A stretch of 64,000 nucleotides of DNA from Pelodera strongyloides (GCA_036852015.1 JAANDG010000078.1:248001-312000), one strand, 5' to 3'. Shown: positions 11,159-40,457, counted from the first letter of the stretch. Notes: generated by a model from the letters alone, not told the origin. Numbers and translations: made by a program.

Positions 11159-11786
11159 AGGTAAAAAAAAACTAATTTATTTTAAACGTAACGAGTTGTT
11201 TGCGGGAAAAAATGTTTTTATGCTAACACGGAAACATTATTTGAAAATTCACTATTTACCGGAGGCAGTTGTCCCCCGATGGAATGCATTATTTTGTAAT
11301 GAGAAAGGCGTAGTGGCACATGTTCAGCCTGTTTCAAATAGCTTGTTTACGTGAGCTCAAGTTCAAACTTCCAAAAGACTAACATGACGACACTACAGGA
11401 AGCTCCTCAATTAGACCTCAAAAAGCTGCCGTTAACACTGACCAGTGCTAACTTATAAACCTTTTTATATACCTAGAACTCTAGAACTAGTTGTCAAAGC
11501 TTATGGCTAATTGTAAGCGTGAATTTTCTAAGCAATGAAAAGTCATAAATGTGTTAGAAATCCACGCATCCCACAGTTTATGAACAAAGTTGTGCGATTT
11601 CTTTCATTACATCGTTTTATTTGTGGACGCCAGCTGGCCGACATATAAACTAGCCATTCATTTGACTAATGTGTGTTTTCACATGGAAAAGCCAACAGCT
11701 TTATCTATTTCATCATACAAAAGCATTTAGTGAAGTAAAACTTTGATGATGATGCTTCCAAAATAGTAGTTACAGGGCACCGCTTT

Positions 11787-11866
11787 AGGTGCACACAGAG
11801 GAATTGAACCTCGGTTGTTCTAACTGTATTCTATGAACTAACCCACTCAGCCATCAAGATCGCCAT
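11787..11866 (-). repeat. tRNA-like (Leu/Ser type) sequence, probably SINE head
   Basis: On the minus strand TGGCTGAGTGGGTTAG resembles an A-box of class II tRNAs and CGAGGTTCAATTCCTCT a T-arm with B-box. The ends do not form an acceptor stem, so it is a pseudo-tRNA or tRNA-derived SINE. Confidence 0.45.
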
Positions 11867-14800
11867 GATCGGATGATGAGGTGGTCTTCACGCGTTGTCG
11901 CTCGTGTAGTTGTTCAGGTGAAGTAGTGGGCAGGGTCCTATGGCCCGGGCACCCTTGGGACCCGCCTTTCTCTATGTATATCCCTCTCAGCCCTATCTCG
12001 GAGACCCCGAGTCAAAGATTCACGCTTTCTATCTGATGCCTTATCCCCAGTATATCCCAACTTAACCCGTTTCCTATCTTATGGATAAGACCGTAACTCC
12101 TCATTACTGTAGAGTACGGTTGACAGGTTGCTACACTATCTGGAGCAACTCTATATAAGTCATTTATTCGTATTCAACAACTGTGATATTCTGTATTAAT
12201 TAGGCTATATTTGACCCTCACGTGCCTCGTATTGTGATTTACTGAGTGTTTATTCCTATTCTTGAAAAACCTAAAACTATACTCACTTTCAACATGTGGA
12301 AAGAAAGTACTTCGTTTAATCGCCTTTTTACGTTATTCATTTTATCAACAATATTTCTGCAATTTACAACGGGTTAGTTTTTTTATGCTTATGTACAACA
12401 TTATAATTTGGCCTCTAATTTGTTTACCTTCGCAAGAGCAGGAATAATATTCAGGAATTCACGATTGTCTGTGCAATTATGATAATACCATACAATTGTT
12501 ATAAAACCAATACCAAACCCCACCCTGATTTGTATTACAGAATAATTTTTATTAGACTTTGTCATTGTAAAGTTCCAGTGTTTGATCGATACCCACGATA
12601 TACTAATTCCAACACTTTTTGCGCACATCTGTGTGTAATTAGTAGTGTAACGTCCCATTGAAATGACGGATAAATAAACGGATGAAAAAGTGTGTCCAAC
12701 TCCATTTGAATTACTGGTTGAAATAAAAAAATTTGCATTGGTACTGTAGGAATAGGAAAAGTAGAAACACCCTCTCCTGTTTTTTTAGTATATCGTGGTA
12801 TCTCATTTTACCCACAAAGTTTTTTTTTGAACAAAGTATTTTGAGAATGCTATATGATTTGCACATTATTCTAGAATGCCTTCAGTCTTTAGACTTTCAG
12901 ACTTTTATTTTGAAAGCCAAAAGGAGCATTAGGAGCCTAGTGTTTTTTCCTGTATGGTGTCCCAGGGAGCCGTGTAATGCTTATATTCTATTCATAGATT
13001 CGACTTCTTATTGTTAGAAATATGTCATATATTCACACACAAAAAGGGACTTTCCATAACAACGATTCTTCACGTTTTATTAGGACCAAAACCTAGAAAT
13101 CTCGAAAATCAAAAAAGCATAGCTGCATAGGCTGTCTCCGTCTCGTTGTCAGACCATACGCTAACAGATGTATATAATACCTCTAGGTTTTATTTGCCAT
13201 ACAATGTTTTATGATTTTAACCATTTTCAAAACCACCCTTTCAACAGATAATCCATCAGTGTCAAAACGGAATTCCGCAAAAGATAATGAACAGTTGTCC
13301 GTCTGATGGTTTTATGAAAAGATAATGACTGGTTGTAAAAGGCTGGTATTATTGTAAAACCAAAAAAAGAGCACGAGCGACAAGTAAAATTTTAACGATT
13401 GCGGTTATAATGGACTTTTCCTTTTAACCCGGTACCGGAGTTCAGGTAAAAAAGCAGAGGTTACGTAAAATAAGTCGAGACTAAAGACACCGCATTCACA
13501 ATTTTGTAACCATCCGACAACTGACAATGGGTTGGGTAGAATACATGCATCAAGCAAAGATTTATATAATCAGCATACGATTTTGGTTGTTTTTCTGCTG
13601 AATTTTTTCTTCATCAAGTAACAACGACTGCAAGAAGCAATTAAAGCATTGAAGCATGTGACATTGTTCAACAATGTCTTTCGTTCATCTGGAACTAACT
13701 TGTAGTAATTTGCTCTCCTTCTAGTAAAATGATTACCTTCACCTAGGCACTTGCCTATCATATCAGCTTGTCCTAAAGCATCAACGCTTTGCTGTTATTT
13801 CAATTATGTCCTATTGAGGCGCAGATTAGCACATATGTGTATATTTGCACATATAATGTGCAGAAGTGTGGGTGTTCGGTACCACATGTCACACCGCTTT
13901 AAATTTACTACAATATCACAATCAATATATCCTTACAGGATATCTCTCTCTCACTCTTTATTTCAGAACCTGACCTCTCATAACAACCCATTGTATCTAG
14001 TTGTCGTATCGACTGCTCCTCCCATATCTCTATCATCTCTTTCTTTTCCGTGTCCACTATCCCAGCACTATCTTGTTCTATCCGCTCATCTTTCACTTTT
14101 GTTTCCTTATATTGACAGAAGCCCGGGGAAAAAAGCAGACTGGGATTACTACGTCACGAGACGAGATATGGACAAAGAGGAGCTATTAACACCATTTTTG
14201 CACAAAATGGTGCCAATTGCGCAATTGCAGAACTGTAATTAGTTTCCTACTGTAGTACCATAGAGTCGCTCACTATTGACCAATGTACCTCAAGAATAGT
14301 GCAAAATTGAATCAAAGAATGAATTTCAATTTCTAACACATTCCCTGGAATGTTGTTTCGCAGAGCTAGAATCCTGTTGTTATGGCAAAAATACAAAATG
14401 TGCCACATTAATTTAATTTGTACATTGCAATTATTTTTTCCACGTTGTTATGTAAGTGAAAATATCGGGGAAGAATCGTGTTGAAAGATTGTTATGTTAA
14501 ACCTATTCACAAGTTCAGAGTGACAAAATTCTAGAAAGTGACCGGGAAGTCATCATTTGGTTTGGTTTGTGGGGGTTCTATCAAATAGATATTACATATT
14601 ATAAAGTGTTTTGCCTTGTGGGATTTTGGAATTGCCATTACCAGAATAAAGCTCATACTTTACTTACTACTGCTAGAAGAGAAGGTACGCTTCCTAATAG
14701 AAAGTAATAAATTATCGGCGAGGAAGTTCAGCTTCGCCAGGGCCCAAAAATCTAATAACTAATACCCGTGGACAATCTCGACCTTTCCTAGGGTTTTACT

Positions 14801-15876
14801 TTCTTAACATGAAGCTTCTGCACATACCAGATTGTGGTACTTTCCCTGTTATTTTACTTTATTCTATCTTCCACGTGGAAACAAAAAGTTGAGCTAAATT
14901 TCTCATGACGTTTCTACTTGCAAAAGTGTCTCCAAAATTAGTGGAAAATCATCTAAACTTGCCTGAAAGAAACTATTTTCGGAGAGACCTCTTTGGGTTT
15001 GAGTATCGAATTTCCAGTTCAGCTTTTATATGATTGGGTAAACAAAACGAGACGTAACGACTTTATAAGAAGAGGGTTTCAATTGAAATAAATTTTTATA
15101 TCACATACGTATTTAAAGGGCTTATTTATCTCCCCGATAACGATATTTTGCCAAACTCTTCTCTGATATTGGCCATAGTACACCGTACACGTTAAATCAA
15201 AAACTCTTAATTAAAATTAAAATTGATTTTTCATTTCTGACATTACAATAAATAAATAATCTTTTATTTTAGACCAAAAAAATCAAGATTGTGTAATATT
15301 GTACTTTTAATTTTTGATAACATAATCCCATGCTCTTTTGACTATAGGTTTATGAGACATTTCCTGCCTTTACCAATAAATATTAAAATATTTCCAATAA
15401 ATAAATTATTTATTAGTAAATTAAAAGATAATGTTGGGATTCACATGAAAATCAGAAATCACAGCATGCACGAAGACTAATTCGTAGGGATTATTTACCG
15501 GATGTATACATTAACATATTCCTAATGCCAATATTTTAATCGTGGCAGAACTACTGTAATAATTGTAGCTATGTCAAATTTTAGCCATCTTGCTAGTGCA
15601 TGCCTCTGCCAAGAATCCAACGCTCTAGGGAAGCAACTACTAAAAATTAGGGTACAACAAATTCGAAGGACTTGGGAATATTCGTTTCCTTCTGACAATA
15701 CATATATAGATATTATTTAGAAAATGGGGGAGTAGAAAATAGTAAAATTAAAGAAAAGTGAGTGAAGGGACACACGTACACAATACCTTGTAAATAGCTT
15801 AAAATTACGAGAAAAAAAACATTTGACATAACTTTTCGTAGTAATTGATCTATTCGGCTAATTTATTTATTCTTAG

Positions 15877-30943
<15,067 letters not shown>

Positions 30944-31001
30944 CTCTGTTTCTTTATACATAGTATCCGTCCAAAAACTAACGTAACCAATGAAAATAAC
31001 C

Positions 31002-31007
31002 AATAAA
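31002..31007 (+). terminator. Polyadenylation signal AATAAA of the channel gene
   Basis: First AATAAA after the stop codon, 59 bases downstream. Confidence 0.55.
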
Positions 31008-31155
31008 TAATACGTGTATTTTACAACAAGTTTGTTTTCTTCGTATATTTCCGGTAATCAAATAGATGTAGCTTCGTGTGGGAAACATTCCCACTTATTG
31101 GTAAAACAATTTGAAAAAATAATGACTAATGGGAATATATCTCAAGGCCTTATGA

Positions 31156-31255
31156 TGGGGTTTCCATCTTCGCGCATCGCACATGCGAAAATGTCAAATG
31201 CCCGTCCATGTTCAAGTCATTTTACATGCATTTCAACTGCCTACCGTAGCTATTT

Positions 31256-31287
<32 letters not shown>

Positions 31288-31507
31288 TTTTTTTTTTTCG
31301 TTTTTTTTTTTTTTTTTTTTTCTTTTTTTTTTTAGAGCAGAACCGCATCAGACCAGTGCTATTTGAAATAGACCCGTACCATTTTGAAATTGATCCATAC
31401 GACGATACTAGATCCAAAATCGCTACGGGACCATGTCATTTACATCGACTCGAACATGGACAGGCATTTGTCATTTTCGCAAGTGCGAATCGCATACATG
31501 GAAACCC
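31156..31507. mobile_element. Inverted-repeat element with T-rich centre
   Basis: The left arm GGGGTTTCCATCTTCGC...ATGCGAAAATGTCAAATGCC and the right arm reverse-complement GGGTTTCCATGTATGC...TTGCGAAAATGACAAATGCC match over about 70 bases. The centre includes the poly-T block 31258-31333. No transposase frame is seen. Confidence 0.65.
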
Positions 31508-31509
31508 AT

Positions 31510-33556
31510 TATTATTTAAATGGCTGACAAAATTTAGATTTCGATATCCAATATTTGAATGCTGCTTTACTAATCCTTACATTTTCTTTCCTCCGTTGTG
31601 ATCATTGTATTTTGTTTCCGTGCGCTCATTCCAGAGTTATTAATATATTGTTTTGTCTTAATCCTTCATATCTTTTAGAGTATTTTATTTTTATTTTACA
31701 ATGTTTTAACCAAATATTTTATGATTTTTTTCAATTGGGCGCAGCAAAATTCAAGAGGCATAAGCAGACTGTCCCTGTAGTAATAGGTATAGGTACCAAG
31801 CCACTAAATTTTTGTTCGTTTACCAAGGATTGACTTCTGGAACCAATTAAATGACATTATTATAGACTTGCAACAATGATACTCTAAGGCCGTTTTTCAT
31901 ATTTTTGATAACTCATTGGCTAGAAAAAAACTTAAATTGAGCATAATTTTACATGTTGAATTTACATTTTTTCTATCTAGACAAATTATTTATCTACCGG
32001 TGAATACAAATGTACCGTGTGAAGTGACAAGTTATTAAATAAATAAATATTATATTACATTTTTTATTTGTCCGTTTGTGCTACACTGACAATGAATAAC
32101 TCAAGTGTGTATATAGCTATACCGTAGTCGGAATTCGCAATACCAACTAACAAACATTTAGTATTAATTATATCGTATCCAGAGTAGTCATACATTTTAG
32201 AAAACAGAAAATAAACTGATAATTTATTATTCTTCCTTACAATCAATAACAATGAGAATTTATACGATACCCTGACAATAAAGAGTAATTCTACCAAATA
32301 GTGAAGTGAATGATATAATAGCTATTACATCATTATTCTATTAGAATACTTCAAATCCTTGCTCTTCCCAGTTTTGTTACTTGAGTAAGTTTGACGAAAA
32401 CTAGAGTATGTTTCCCTATGAACTCTTATTCTTTTCAGAAAACCGAAATTCGCTTAAACCGGAATTTTAAACGCTATAATTGGCCATAATTTACTAGGCG
32501 AACTTTACTGGAACGTTGTTTATTTTTGAGAAAATCACATTTCGAAATCGTAAACTGGCAATGATATTTTCTGGAAACTTCGCTTTCCGCACACACATAT
32601 ATTAAATACTGAAAAAGTATTGTCAAAGATATATTTAGACAAGTTTCAAAGCCTATACAGTAATATTTTTCAAAGACAAAAGTATTCTTCAGATACAAAA
32701 TACTAGAGTCAATGAATTTCACTGAATCGAAAAATATGTCTACCCTTTTCCTTTTACACAAAGTAAACGGTACAATATTTTTGGTTATATGATAGTTCTA
32801 AATTTCTATAGAGTTTCGACATACTGTGTTTTCTGGGATTTTGTATTTTCTAGGATAACTGTCATTTTTCAGTGACTCTTTTTTGCATAAAAAGTGTCAA
32901 GACCTCCCCTTTTACTAAAAAGGCCGACTCTTTTTTGTCTTTTTTTTTCGTGGTAGAAACTTCGAGTGGTTAGCCACTCAACTATTGAATACAATATATT
33001 TACAAAAATACGAATACGAAATCACTCACTGACACCAAGAAATACTGCTCTATATATACTGTAAACAGCCACTTATATGTAAATCCTGTTTTGAGTTCTG
33101 CCATTCGTAAATATCTCAGGTACGAACACGGTACTACGGTACTTACGTTTTGATGGTTGATAATTTTGCACTTACAACGGTCTGCTCGACATATTTAGTG
33201 ATGAATGTAGATTGTTTTGTCTGAGTTTTTGTTTTTCTCTAGAGATTCTGTGTCGGACTAATTTAAGTTTGATCTATGAATTTCTGTTTAATTCGAAAAA
33301 TCACCGTCGTTTATGTGGCCAATTTTTCAAAATTTTTGCTGATTGTTTCCTGTCGTAAATTTTTCAACTCGTCGTGTTTATTTTCTACCTATTCTACCTA
33401 TCGTATATACGGTGCACGTATGAGAGCATGATATTTTCAGAATTTATAAAAATAAAGGATTGTCTCTAAGCACTGATCCATGTCACGGAATAATATTATA
33501 ACCAATTGATATGTGTGATTAAATTGTTCTTATTTTGTTTTGTTTTCAGTGAGATA
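31510..33556. other. Intergenic, no gene seen
   Basis: AT-rich sequence between the channel 3' end and the small secreted protein gene. No exon-like frame, tRNA or clear repeat was identified. Confidence 0.5.
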
Positions 33557-35460
33557 ATGCAGTCTTCCAATGCTAAGGTTCTGATTTGCTTGCAAATATT
33601 TATTTTTATTTCAATTGTTCTTTGCGAAGACAAAGACGATCCGTGGGCCGGGATGGACTTTAAACATTTGCATGCGTCGGCGAAAATTGACAAGTCAAAG
33701 TTTGGAATAAAGGTGACAAATTTGCATATACATTTTTGACGCACAAAAATACAGTCATTCTGATAAGCTATTACAGTAGGTTGGTGTAGATCTTACACTT
33801 AGTCATTTGAGCAATATCTTCCACATAAAAAATATTTGCGTATGTTCTCTCTTCTCTGCCGCTTCCTTATGTTTTGCGAAATAGTGAGATTTAGAAAGCA
33901 AGTTTATTTAGAGCATATTTTGTTGTCAACTAAAGCAACAATACTTACGTGGTCATCTTGAATACTTGGCCTATCAACTAATGGTGGTTACAGCAGCTTC
34001 CGCTAACCTTGAACCAAGCCTTGATCTTGCGGTGTTCAAATTTTGTTTTACAATATTTAGTGAAACTTTATGCAGGTCAAGATGTCTACCGTGAAGAAAT
34101 TTCTACCCCGTTGAGTGAAAAGATTTCTTCACGAGCATAGGGCTATGATATAGTTTCTAATCTTGCACATATTTACTGTCATGTTCATGTAGTACCGAAA
34201 AAGATAGGTTGTAGTGTGATTGAACACTTGGCAGGCATATAGTTTACTGATTTTTCGACCGATCACTTTGAATTGAGTATTTTAAATTTAAATTTTTTTT
34301 AGTTTTTAATTAATTCTAAAATTTTGCACCCTTCGACACAAGCTTATCTTTGTCTTTGCAGATACAAAAAATATAACTATGTGCATTATCATACTATACA
34401 CATACACTATAAATTCTAAATGTAGCCAATATCGGATTACTCCTAATCCTGCACAAAGTTTTCATCCCATATAGTTACAGTCGTCATAGGTTATAGTAAA
34501 TATCTCTTTGGCTAACAATGAAAAGTTCAAATCAACTATGCAACCAATTTTACTCGAAATCACTATGACATGTCGCGCACGGGGATAATCCTGTCATATT
34601 CTGAAAAACTTGTTTTCTGGTTTATGCAAATGACCACGAAAACTGGTCTTACTATGATTTTTTTTTTGCAGTATCTCGGGAATAAATCCTTTCGCAAACA
34701 TCTTGTGAACTTTATTTACAAACGCATCAAGGACGATCCCCTACAGGTGACCAGACTTATACGCCTAATTCTTTTGTTTACGTTCTTTTTCTTCTTTTTC
34801 ACAAAAGTTGTCAACAATGTGAAATTATGAATCAGAAAAGAAAAGGGATAGGGGAATGTGATTGGTTTAATATTAATCTACTTTATTTTAACCTTTTTAT
34901 GAGCAGAATTTGTGCAATATTTTCGTATTTGCGTTGCTGTTAATAATCCGTGAAATTAGATTGTTTTCTGCACGAAAAGTTTACAATTAGCGTCATCGAT
35001 AGTGAGTAATTGTGTAAAGTATAATTTTTTACGAGCTATTAGCATACCCCACGAATAGGGCAAATTTGGGGAATTGAAGCTATGCGGTCTAATTGAAGTT
35101 ATTTTGCTCACGGGATGCACTTTATATTTTATACCTAAGACATAAATAAACCTCTAGGTTCTCCAACATTCTCCCAATGGTGAGACCATGCCGCCTGTGC
35201 CTCCGCATACTACACCAATCAGCCTTCTACCCGAGACGCCAGAAGTTGCACAGAGTCTGGACCAAGATGGCATGCGTCTAGCACAGCCTCTAGCCCGTCC
35301 CATTCCGCAGAACGATCTTGCATTTGGCACAATGCAACAGTCAGCTGAGTATTATTATCCATATTATTATCCTTACTATTACCCCTCATTTGCGCTACCC
35401 AGTCTACAACAGTTACTGTATTTTCCAAATAATTTTGGTGGACTACCTTATCGTTTTTAG
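33557..35460 (+). CDS. Small secreted protein with YYYP repeats, 3 exons, unknown family
   Basis: Exons 33557-33712, 34672-34746 and 35158-35460 join in frame to 177 residues. The start is chosen because TTTTCAG (ending 33549) lies just upstream of ATG, fitting a trans-splice acceptor, and because the first 24 residues form a signal peptide (basic start, core VLICLQIFIFISIVLC). Mature regions: an acidic start (EDKDDPWAG), a basic middle encoded by exon 2 (KSFRKHLVNFIYKRIKDDP), a Pro/Thr-rich linker and a C-terminal aromatic tract with YYYP three times (about residues 148-160) before a Leu/Phe/Gly-rich end GGLPYRF. No cysteine remains in the mature part as translated. It could be a structural, cuticle or eggshell component or a peptide precursor. 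Function unknown. Confidence 0.7.
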
Positions 35461-35928
35461 TCAGAGAATATGGAAAAGAGGTAATACTTGTTATTTCCTA
35501 CTGACAATGATATACTGAGACAGTGATATATCCTAATAACGAACGTTGATGGCACCTCGCAGAGTTATTATAATAGCATATATTTGTTAACAGTTTTATA
35601 TGTTGGTCTGTTTCACATTTAAATGTTTTCATAGATTAAAGCTGTGGGCCATCCTTCAGCTGGGACGCATCTAATTGTTGTATATAGAAAATGTATGGCG
35701 TTTCATCCTATTTTTTTCTGAATATATTAATAATTTAATAATATAACTAATAATGATAAGTTGTCTCGCACATGGCAGGCCCTCTTTAATATTTGTGTTT
35801 TGCTCCCTGTTAATTCGTATAAGAATGTAATTTGTTTTTAATTTTCTCCATTAATTTGATTTTTTATTATGAATTATGTACTACTGTACTGCGTTATTCA
35901 AAAGTAATAATATCGCTATCACTTTGCT

Positions 35929-35934
35929 AATAAA
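35929..35934 (+). terminator. Candidate polyadenylation signal for the YYYP gene
   Basis: AATAAA about 470 bases after the stop codon. A second one lies at about 36049. The choice is uncertain. Confidence 0.3.
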
Positions 35935-36538
35935 CAAATATTTTTCGTTTTTTGTAAGTTTTCAGCACAACAGATGTTTTTCGCAGGCATCTTAGACTAT
36001 GTACTTTGTATTTTTCTGTTATCAAATAATTTTATATATTTTTTTTCTAATAAAGTTAATAAGCACCGTATTCAAATGGCATTACCGTATTTACAAGAAT
36101 GTTCACGTTGATGCGCTGATTAATTATCCTAACTTTGCTTATTAGTACGTTATAACATAACTCATAGATATCCGGAACATAAGAGGACAAGAGTCACTCA
36201 CAAAATAAGTTATTCAATTTATCCGAGACTGAATGTAAGGAATAATAATAGTTTATTTTTATAACAAGATGTGTTCATTTGGCAAATTATAGGAATCATG
36301 TGCCCCGAATGTCATAACTAAGAAAACTTTCAAAACGTGGTTAGCGGTGCAATTTATTCGTAAAGAAAGCTTCTCAGAACTGTTGTTTCTGAGTAAAGTT
36401 TTTTTTTATTCCATAAAGCAACGAAATCCATACCCTGAAGCTGAACCCCTAATTTTTTTCCACAAAAAAAATCACCACAGATGACTGTGCTTTGCAAGCT
36501 GATCGCATTTTCTTCGTTTCCGATTTAACTTATTTAAT

Positions 36539-36998
36539 ACCAGCCGTTCGAAGAGCCCTACGGGCTCTTCTCCGACTGGATGAATCGGCCTTCGGCCGAT
36601 TGTTTCCCTATTTAAAAAAAGAATTGCTAAAACGTAAAAAGTTAACTCTCGTCTCTTTCTCTTCCGTGCCACTTACATTCACACGTCTCTGATTGTGGAA
36701 ACGTATACTAATCAGTTTGGATCTCCACTCGACTAATGCTAGCATGCAAATTTGCCATTGAAGGGCTCTATGTAGAGCAGATTGTTACTCTTGTGCTAAG
36801 CTAGCATAGCCTGCATAGCTCAACCGGTAGAGCGTTGGACTGTGAATCGAGAGGTTGTGCGCTGCTGTGGGTTCGAATCTCGCCAGCGATAAAGATTTTG
36901 TATGCTCTTCCGATCGAAGAATTTTTCTTTATGAAGGGATTTCGTTGTGCACATAAAAACAAACCCGTGACAAACTCTTCTCCTTTATATAATAAGAT
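36539..36998 (+). mobile_element. tRNA-derived SINE, family 1, copy 2
   Basis: Second copy of the element at 2309-2707, same orientation, about 60 bases longer in the middle. The two 5' hairpins, tRNA-like module (about 36810-36892; A-box TAGCTCAACCGGTAGAGC, B-box GGGTTCGAATC) and 3' end (AACAAACCCGTGACAAACTC) are nearly identical between copies, while the central segment is diverged. Confidence 0.8.
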
Positions 36999-39597
36999 GA
37001 TTATAAGTGAGCTTAAGTCAAGGTGTTTATCTCTAGACAGTTATAGCTTAAACATCGCTGTTGTTTTCTACATTTATAAGAAGTATTTTTTTAAGCAAAT
37101 GCGAGGGATTTAATACTAATTTAACCCACAGATTATAGCTTGTTGTATTACATAAAAGATCATGTTCATCAAAGAATCAATGTACTTTAAAGTATCATAT
37201 TATGTCATTGAATGTTGTTGGAAAACAAAAATCTGAAATTTTTAGGCATATTTATTTTCCATTTCCAATTTGACAGATTGGGAGAAATTGAGAGATCACT
37301 TTCATAGAGTTTCTTTTAATTTACAGAAAAATACAAAAGTGGATTTTCGCCGAGATATGGCTCATACTACATGTTACCTTAACTTGGCGAGATAATTTGA
37401 TTTGTGGATTATCAGACGTTATTGGTATTATTAATTTTATGCTAATGACAAAAAATAACATTTTCGTCCTTCATTTGTTCTTCTTTTTCTGAGTTTAACA
37501 GAATGAAAGCTGCAAATAGAAAATAAATATATAAGTAGTGTAAAGGTTGTAAATGTAGTAGTGTAGGAAAGAAGAGTAAGCGATGACCATACGAGTATGG
37601 CACCCCGTTTCGACCGCATACGAGGGTTTTACTAGGGTAGGGTCTCATCAGTGCGATGGCCACGGGTTTATAAATGATGATAAGAAAGCGTGAGGAAATA
37701 AGTTTGAGGGTAGTAAGAGAGCATGGAAAAGGAAGTAAGCAAGCAGTGATTATAACATATAACATATATTATTATATTTATAAGTAAATAAAAACGAAAC
37801 AAAAAACTAACCTTTATGACGCTTCGTGAGATACCGGAAAGGGGCGACAAAGAACAAGAGAATACGTAACTGGACATACCTTAGCCTGTGTTGTAGTGTA
37901 AAAAGTAGAGAATATAGAATATAATAGCAGAAAGAACTGAAAGGAGGAACGGAGGAGTGGATATAAGAAGATAAAAAAATGCGAAATAAATGCACTATGC
38001 ACTATTTCAAATTTCAAACCGACAACATGGTTACGGTATCAGGCGCGAGGTATTGCACAATAGGTCAAAACGATTTCAATTCAAAATTACATACTGTCGA
38101 CCCATACGCTAAGACTTTTAGCAGAGGTATTGTATTTAAGACTAATAATAGGGTATTTATTAAAAGATTTTTTAATAGTTGTGTATACAACGTCTAGGGG
38201 ATATTTGTAGGAGAGCAGTTTGATAATGAAAGAATGGATCTTGTATTTGAATGAAGTAAGCTGGGAAGTGCATCTATGAATGCGTATAACCTCTCCTAGG
38301 ATACAGTTCACCTTAATACGGTCAATATATGACTGACATACATAGGAATCTTATAACATCAAAACTATAATCATCGGATTATTGTATATGATAGTCCAAT
38401 TATGTGTAGACCTAACAAGGGCGAGAGGGATTCTGCTAGTGTCACCTCAAAAGTGATTACTGACAATTCGCCAAGAGTGCCCCACGAGTGCACCGTCGAT
38501 GCGTCGGCTGAATCTTTACCCCCTTCGGGCACCTTTGGCAAACTTTCCCCTCCCAGCTCCCCAGAGCTAAAGGGAATGTTGTACCCTCTTTTATTTGCGC
38601 CGCGATCGTTTAAGTTTCACTTTTGTTTCGGGCTACTTTGTTGGCAGGTCTCCTTGGAAAAGAATTTTACGCACTACGGCATTCTCGTGAGTACTTCATA
38701 TTGCTTGCAGATTCCATTAAAAAAAAATCAGCATATCTTTTTACCCGGGCCTTGTTCCGCTAACCGCATGTCGGCATGAACGCATGTCGGCATTTTGCAA
38801 GCCAGCACATATATTTTCTACGATCCAAAATTTTAATAGAATTCATAGTTTTATATTGATTTACACCTTCCAATTAAAAGTGTTTACTTTGTAAAACACG
38901 TCTTTCGGAATTTAATACCATCATCTTTCGATAAGAAGAGGCGATTTGAGCACCTCATTCTCGCGAGCCTCCTCCTTTAATTGCAGGCTACATATTATGT
39001 GTATTACGTACACATAATGTAAAGTCAATTTGATAATTTAATGCGTAAATGACCAAAAAATGTTCAGAACAAAATACGGAAAAAACTCGCCAACGAAAAA
39101 AGTTTCATTTGCCGTTTCCTTGGTTTGGTCGTTTGATTTTTCTCATTTGCAAAATCAAGCCAAACAATATTTATTTTTGTTTTGCCACATTTTCATCAAA
39201 TTTGGTTACCTTCGCTAGCGCAAAGGGATAATTATTCCCAATAAAAGGATCAAGACATAATCTGCTTGACTTAATGTGTTTATTACTGAAAAAAACACTT
39301 CCTAACGCAAAAAAATACAGCTAATGTATAGCCATAACTTTCTGTTTTCATCATGTAATCGTAAATCATGTACGAAAATTCTGCCCTGCTTGTATGTTGT
39401 TTAATGTTTTATGAACAATTGGGCAAATTAGCATTTGCACCGATTCAGCAGAAACACTGATTTTTTTTTGAATATAACCAGTTTGAAAAGAAATAACAAA
39501 CTTACAAATGTTATCGCCTTTGTGCTTTAAAATTGGTATCTAATTTACCATTTACGAAGAGGATTTATTGAAAAATATGAATATGAACTAGAAAGCA

Positions 39598-39643
39598 GGT
39601 TTACTCGTTGCGCTTCAAAAACCGGCCAGTGTTTCGCTTTAAA
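39598..39643. mobile_element. AGCGAAATACC-family element, right end only
   Basis: Only TTACTCGTTGCGCTTCAAAA followed by CCGGCCAGTGTTTCGCTTTAA is recognisable. Confidence 0.6.
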
Positions 39644-40283
39644 ATAACCAAGTTTATGTAAACTACTTTTGAATGTTCGCTGACTGTTCAGCAGCCTGTT
39701 TCATCAAGGTGACGTTATAGGTTATAGTCAGTCCAATAAAAGACTCAAAAATCTTTATTTGAGATTTAAATTTCATTTTGCGAAAACTCTACAGTAAATG
39801 GTGATTGGCGACCTATTTTATAAAAGAACAGAAAAAATATTGCAAAATGATGCAATTGCGTGACATTGTAAACTACAAATTGTGTGCTTTTAAAAAGGTG
39901 GAAATTGAATATGTTTCCTGTTATTTGCAAAGCGTGTTTCTCCCAAGATCGCTTATAGTCTATTTTTTTTCAAGCTCTCTCCTCATATAGTTGATTTTTC
40001 CTCTCTTATATGTATAGGCTCTAGTTGAGAAACCCATAGTACAAGTCAGCATGTTGCAGGGTGCAAAAACTATCATATTTATTACAAAATACGCTATCCT
40101 GATTATTATAATTCGTTTTATAATTGGCGGAGGTTTTTAATTGTAATTATTCGGTACAAAGTACGAAGACTTTAACTACTGAATTTCAAACAATATTTTG
40201 TAATTTATGCCAATACCACCTGCCTACATATCAATATCAGCATATACACGTATTATGAGTGGTTATTTGTTTATATAGTTTTA

Positions 40284-40457
40284 TATAAAAGATGTGTCTG
40301 CGAGCTATGCAATTCAGTTGGTGACCATTGCCTTGAGGCGTTCTAGTTGCGCGCTTGTTGCGGTCCCCAAAAACGGTGCCACAGGTACGCGACGGATTCG
40401 TCGCGCACTTTTTTCCGCCCCTTAGGAAGAACTTCTTCGGTGTAGAGGTAAAATAAA
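40284..40457 (+). other. TATA-box to AATAAA segment, possibly a solo LTR-like or small transcription unit
   Basis: TATAAAA at 40284 is followed about 170 bases later by AATAAA at 40452, with a more GC-rich interval containing the hairpin CGACGGATTCGTCG. A similar TATA/AATAAA spacing occurs at 60285-60453. No coding frame. Confidence 0.25.

Larger units (their letters stand above)
10531..15876. other. Intergenic; upstream region of the ion channel gene
   Basis: Apart from the MSP fragment (11130-11158) and a tRNA-like sequence (about 11787-11866) no gene is supported. The first exon (signal peptide) of the channel gene should lie here. One weak candidate is an ATG at 14809 followed by a hydrophobic stretch of about 12 residues and a GT in the right phase near 14888, but the donor is poor. 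The longer frames at 13751-14242 and 11079-11354 show no domain or codon pattern. Confidence 0.5.

Noticed and set aside
13751..14242. 163-codon plus-strand frame
   Set aside because: No domain, no splice partners in phase, low-complexity Ser/Leu composition in AT-rich sequence; not supported as the channel's first exon.
31014..31601. 195-codon plus-strand frame with a Phe run
   Set aside because: It crosses a poly-T tract in an inverted-repeat element; no homology to a protein family is evident.
38402..38779. 125-codon plus-strand frame with Pro/Ser-rich start
   Set aside because: No recognised domain, no flanking exons in phase, and it lies in a repeat-rich gene-free stretch.
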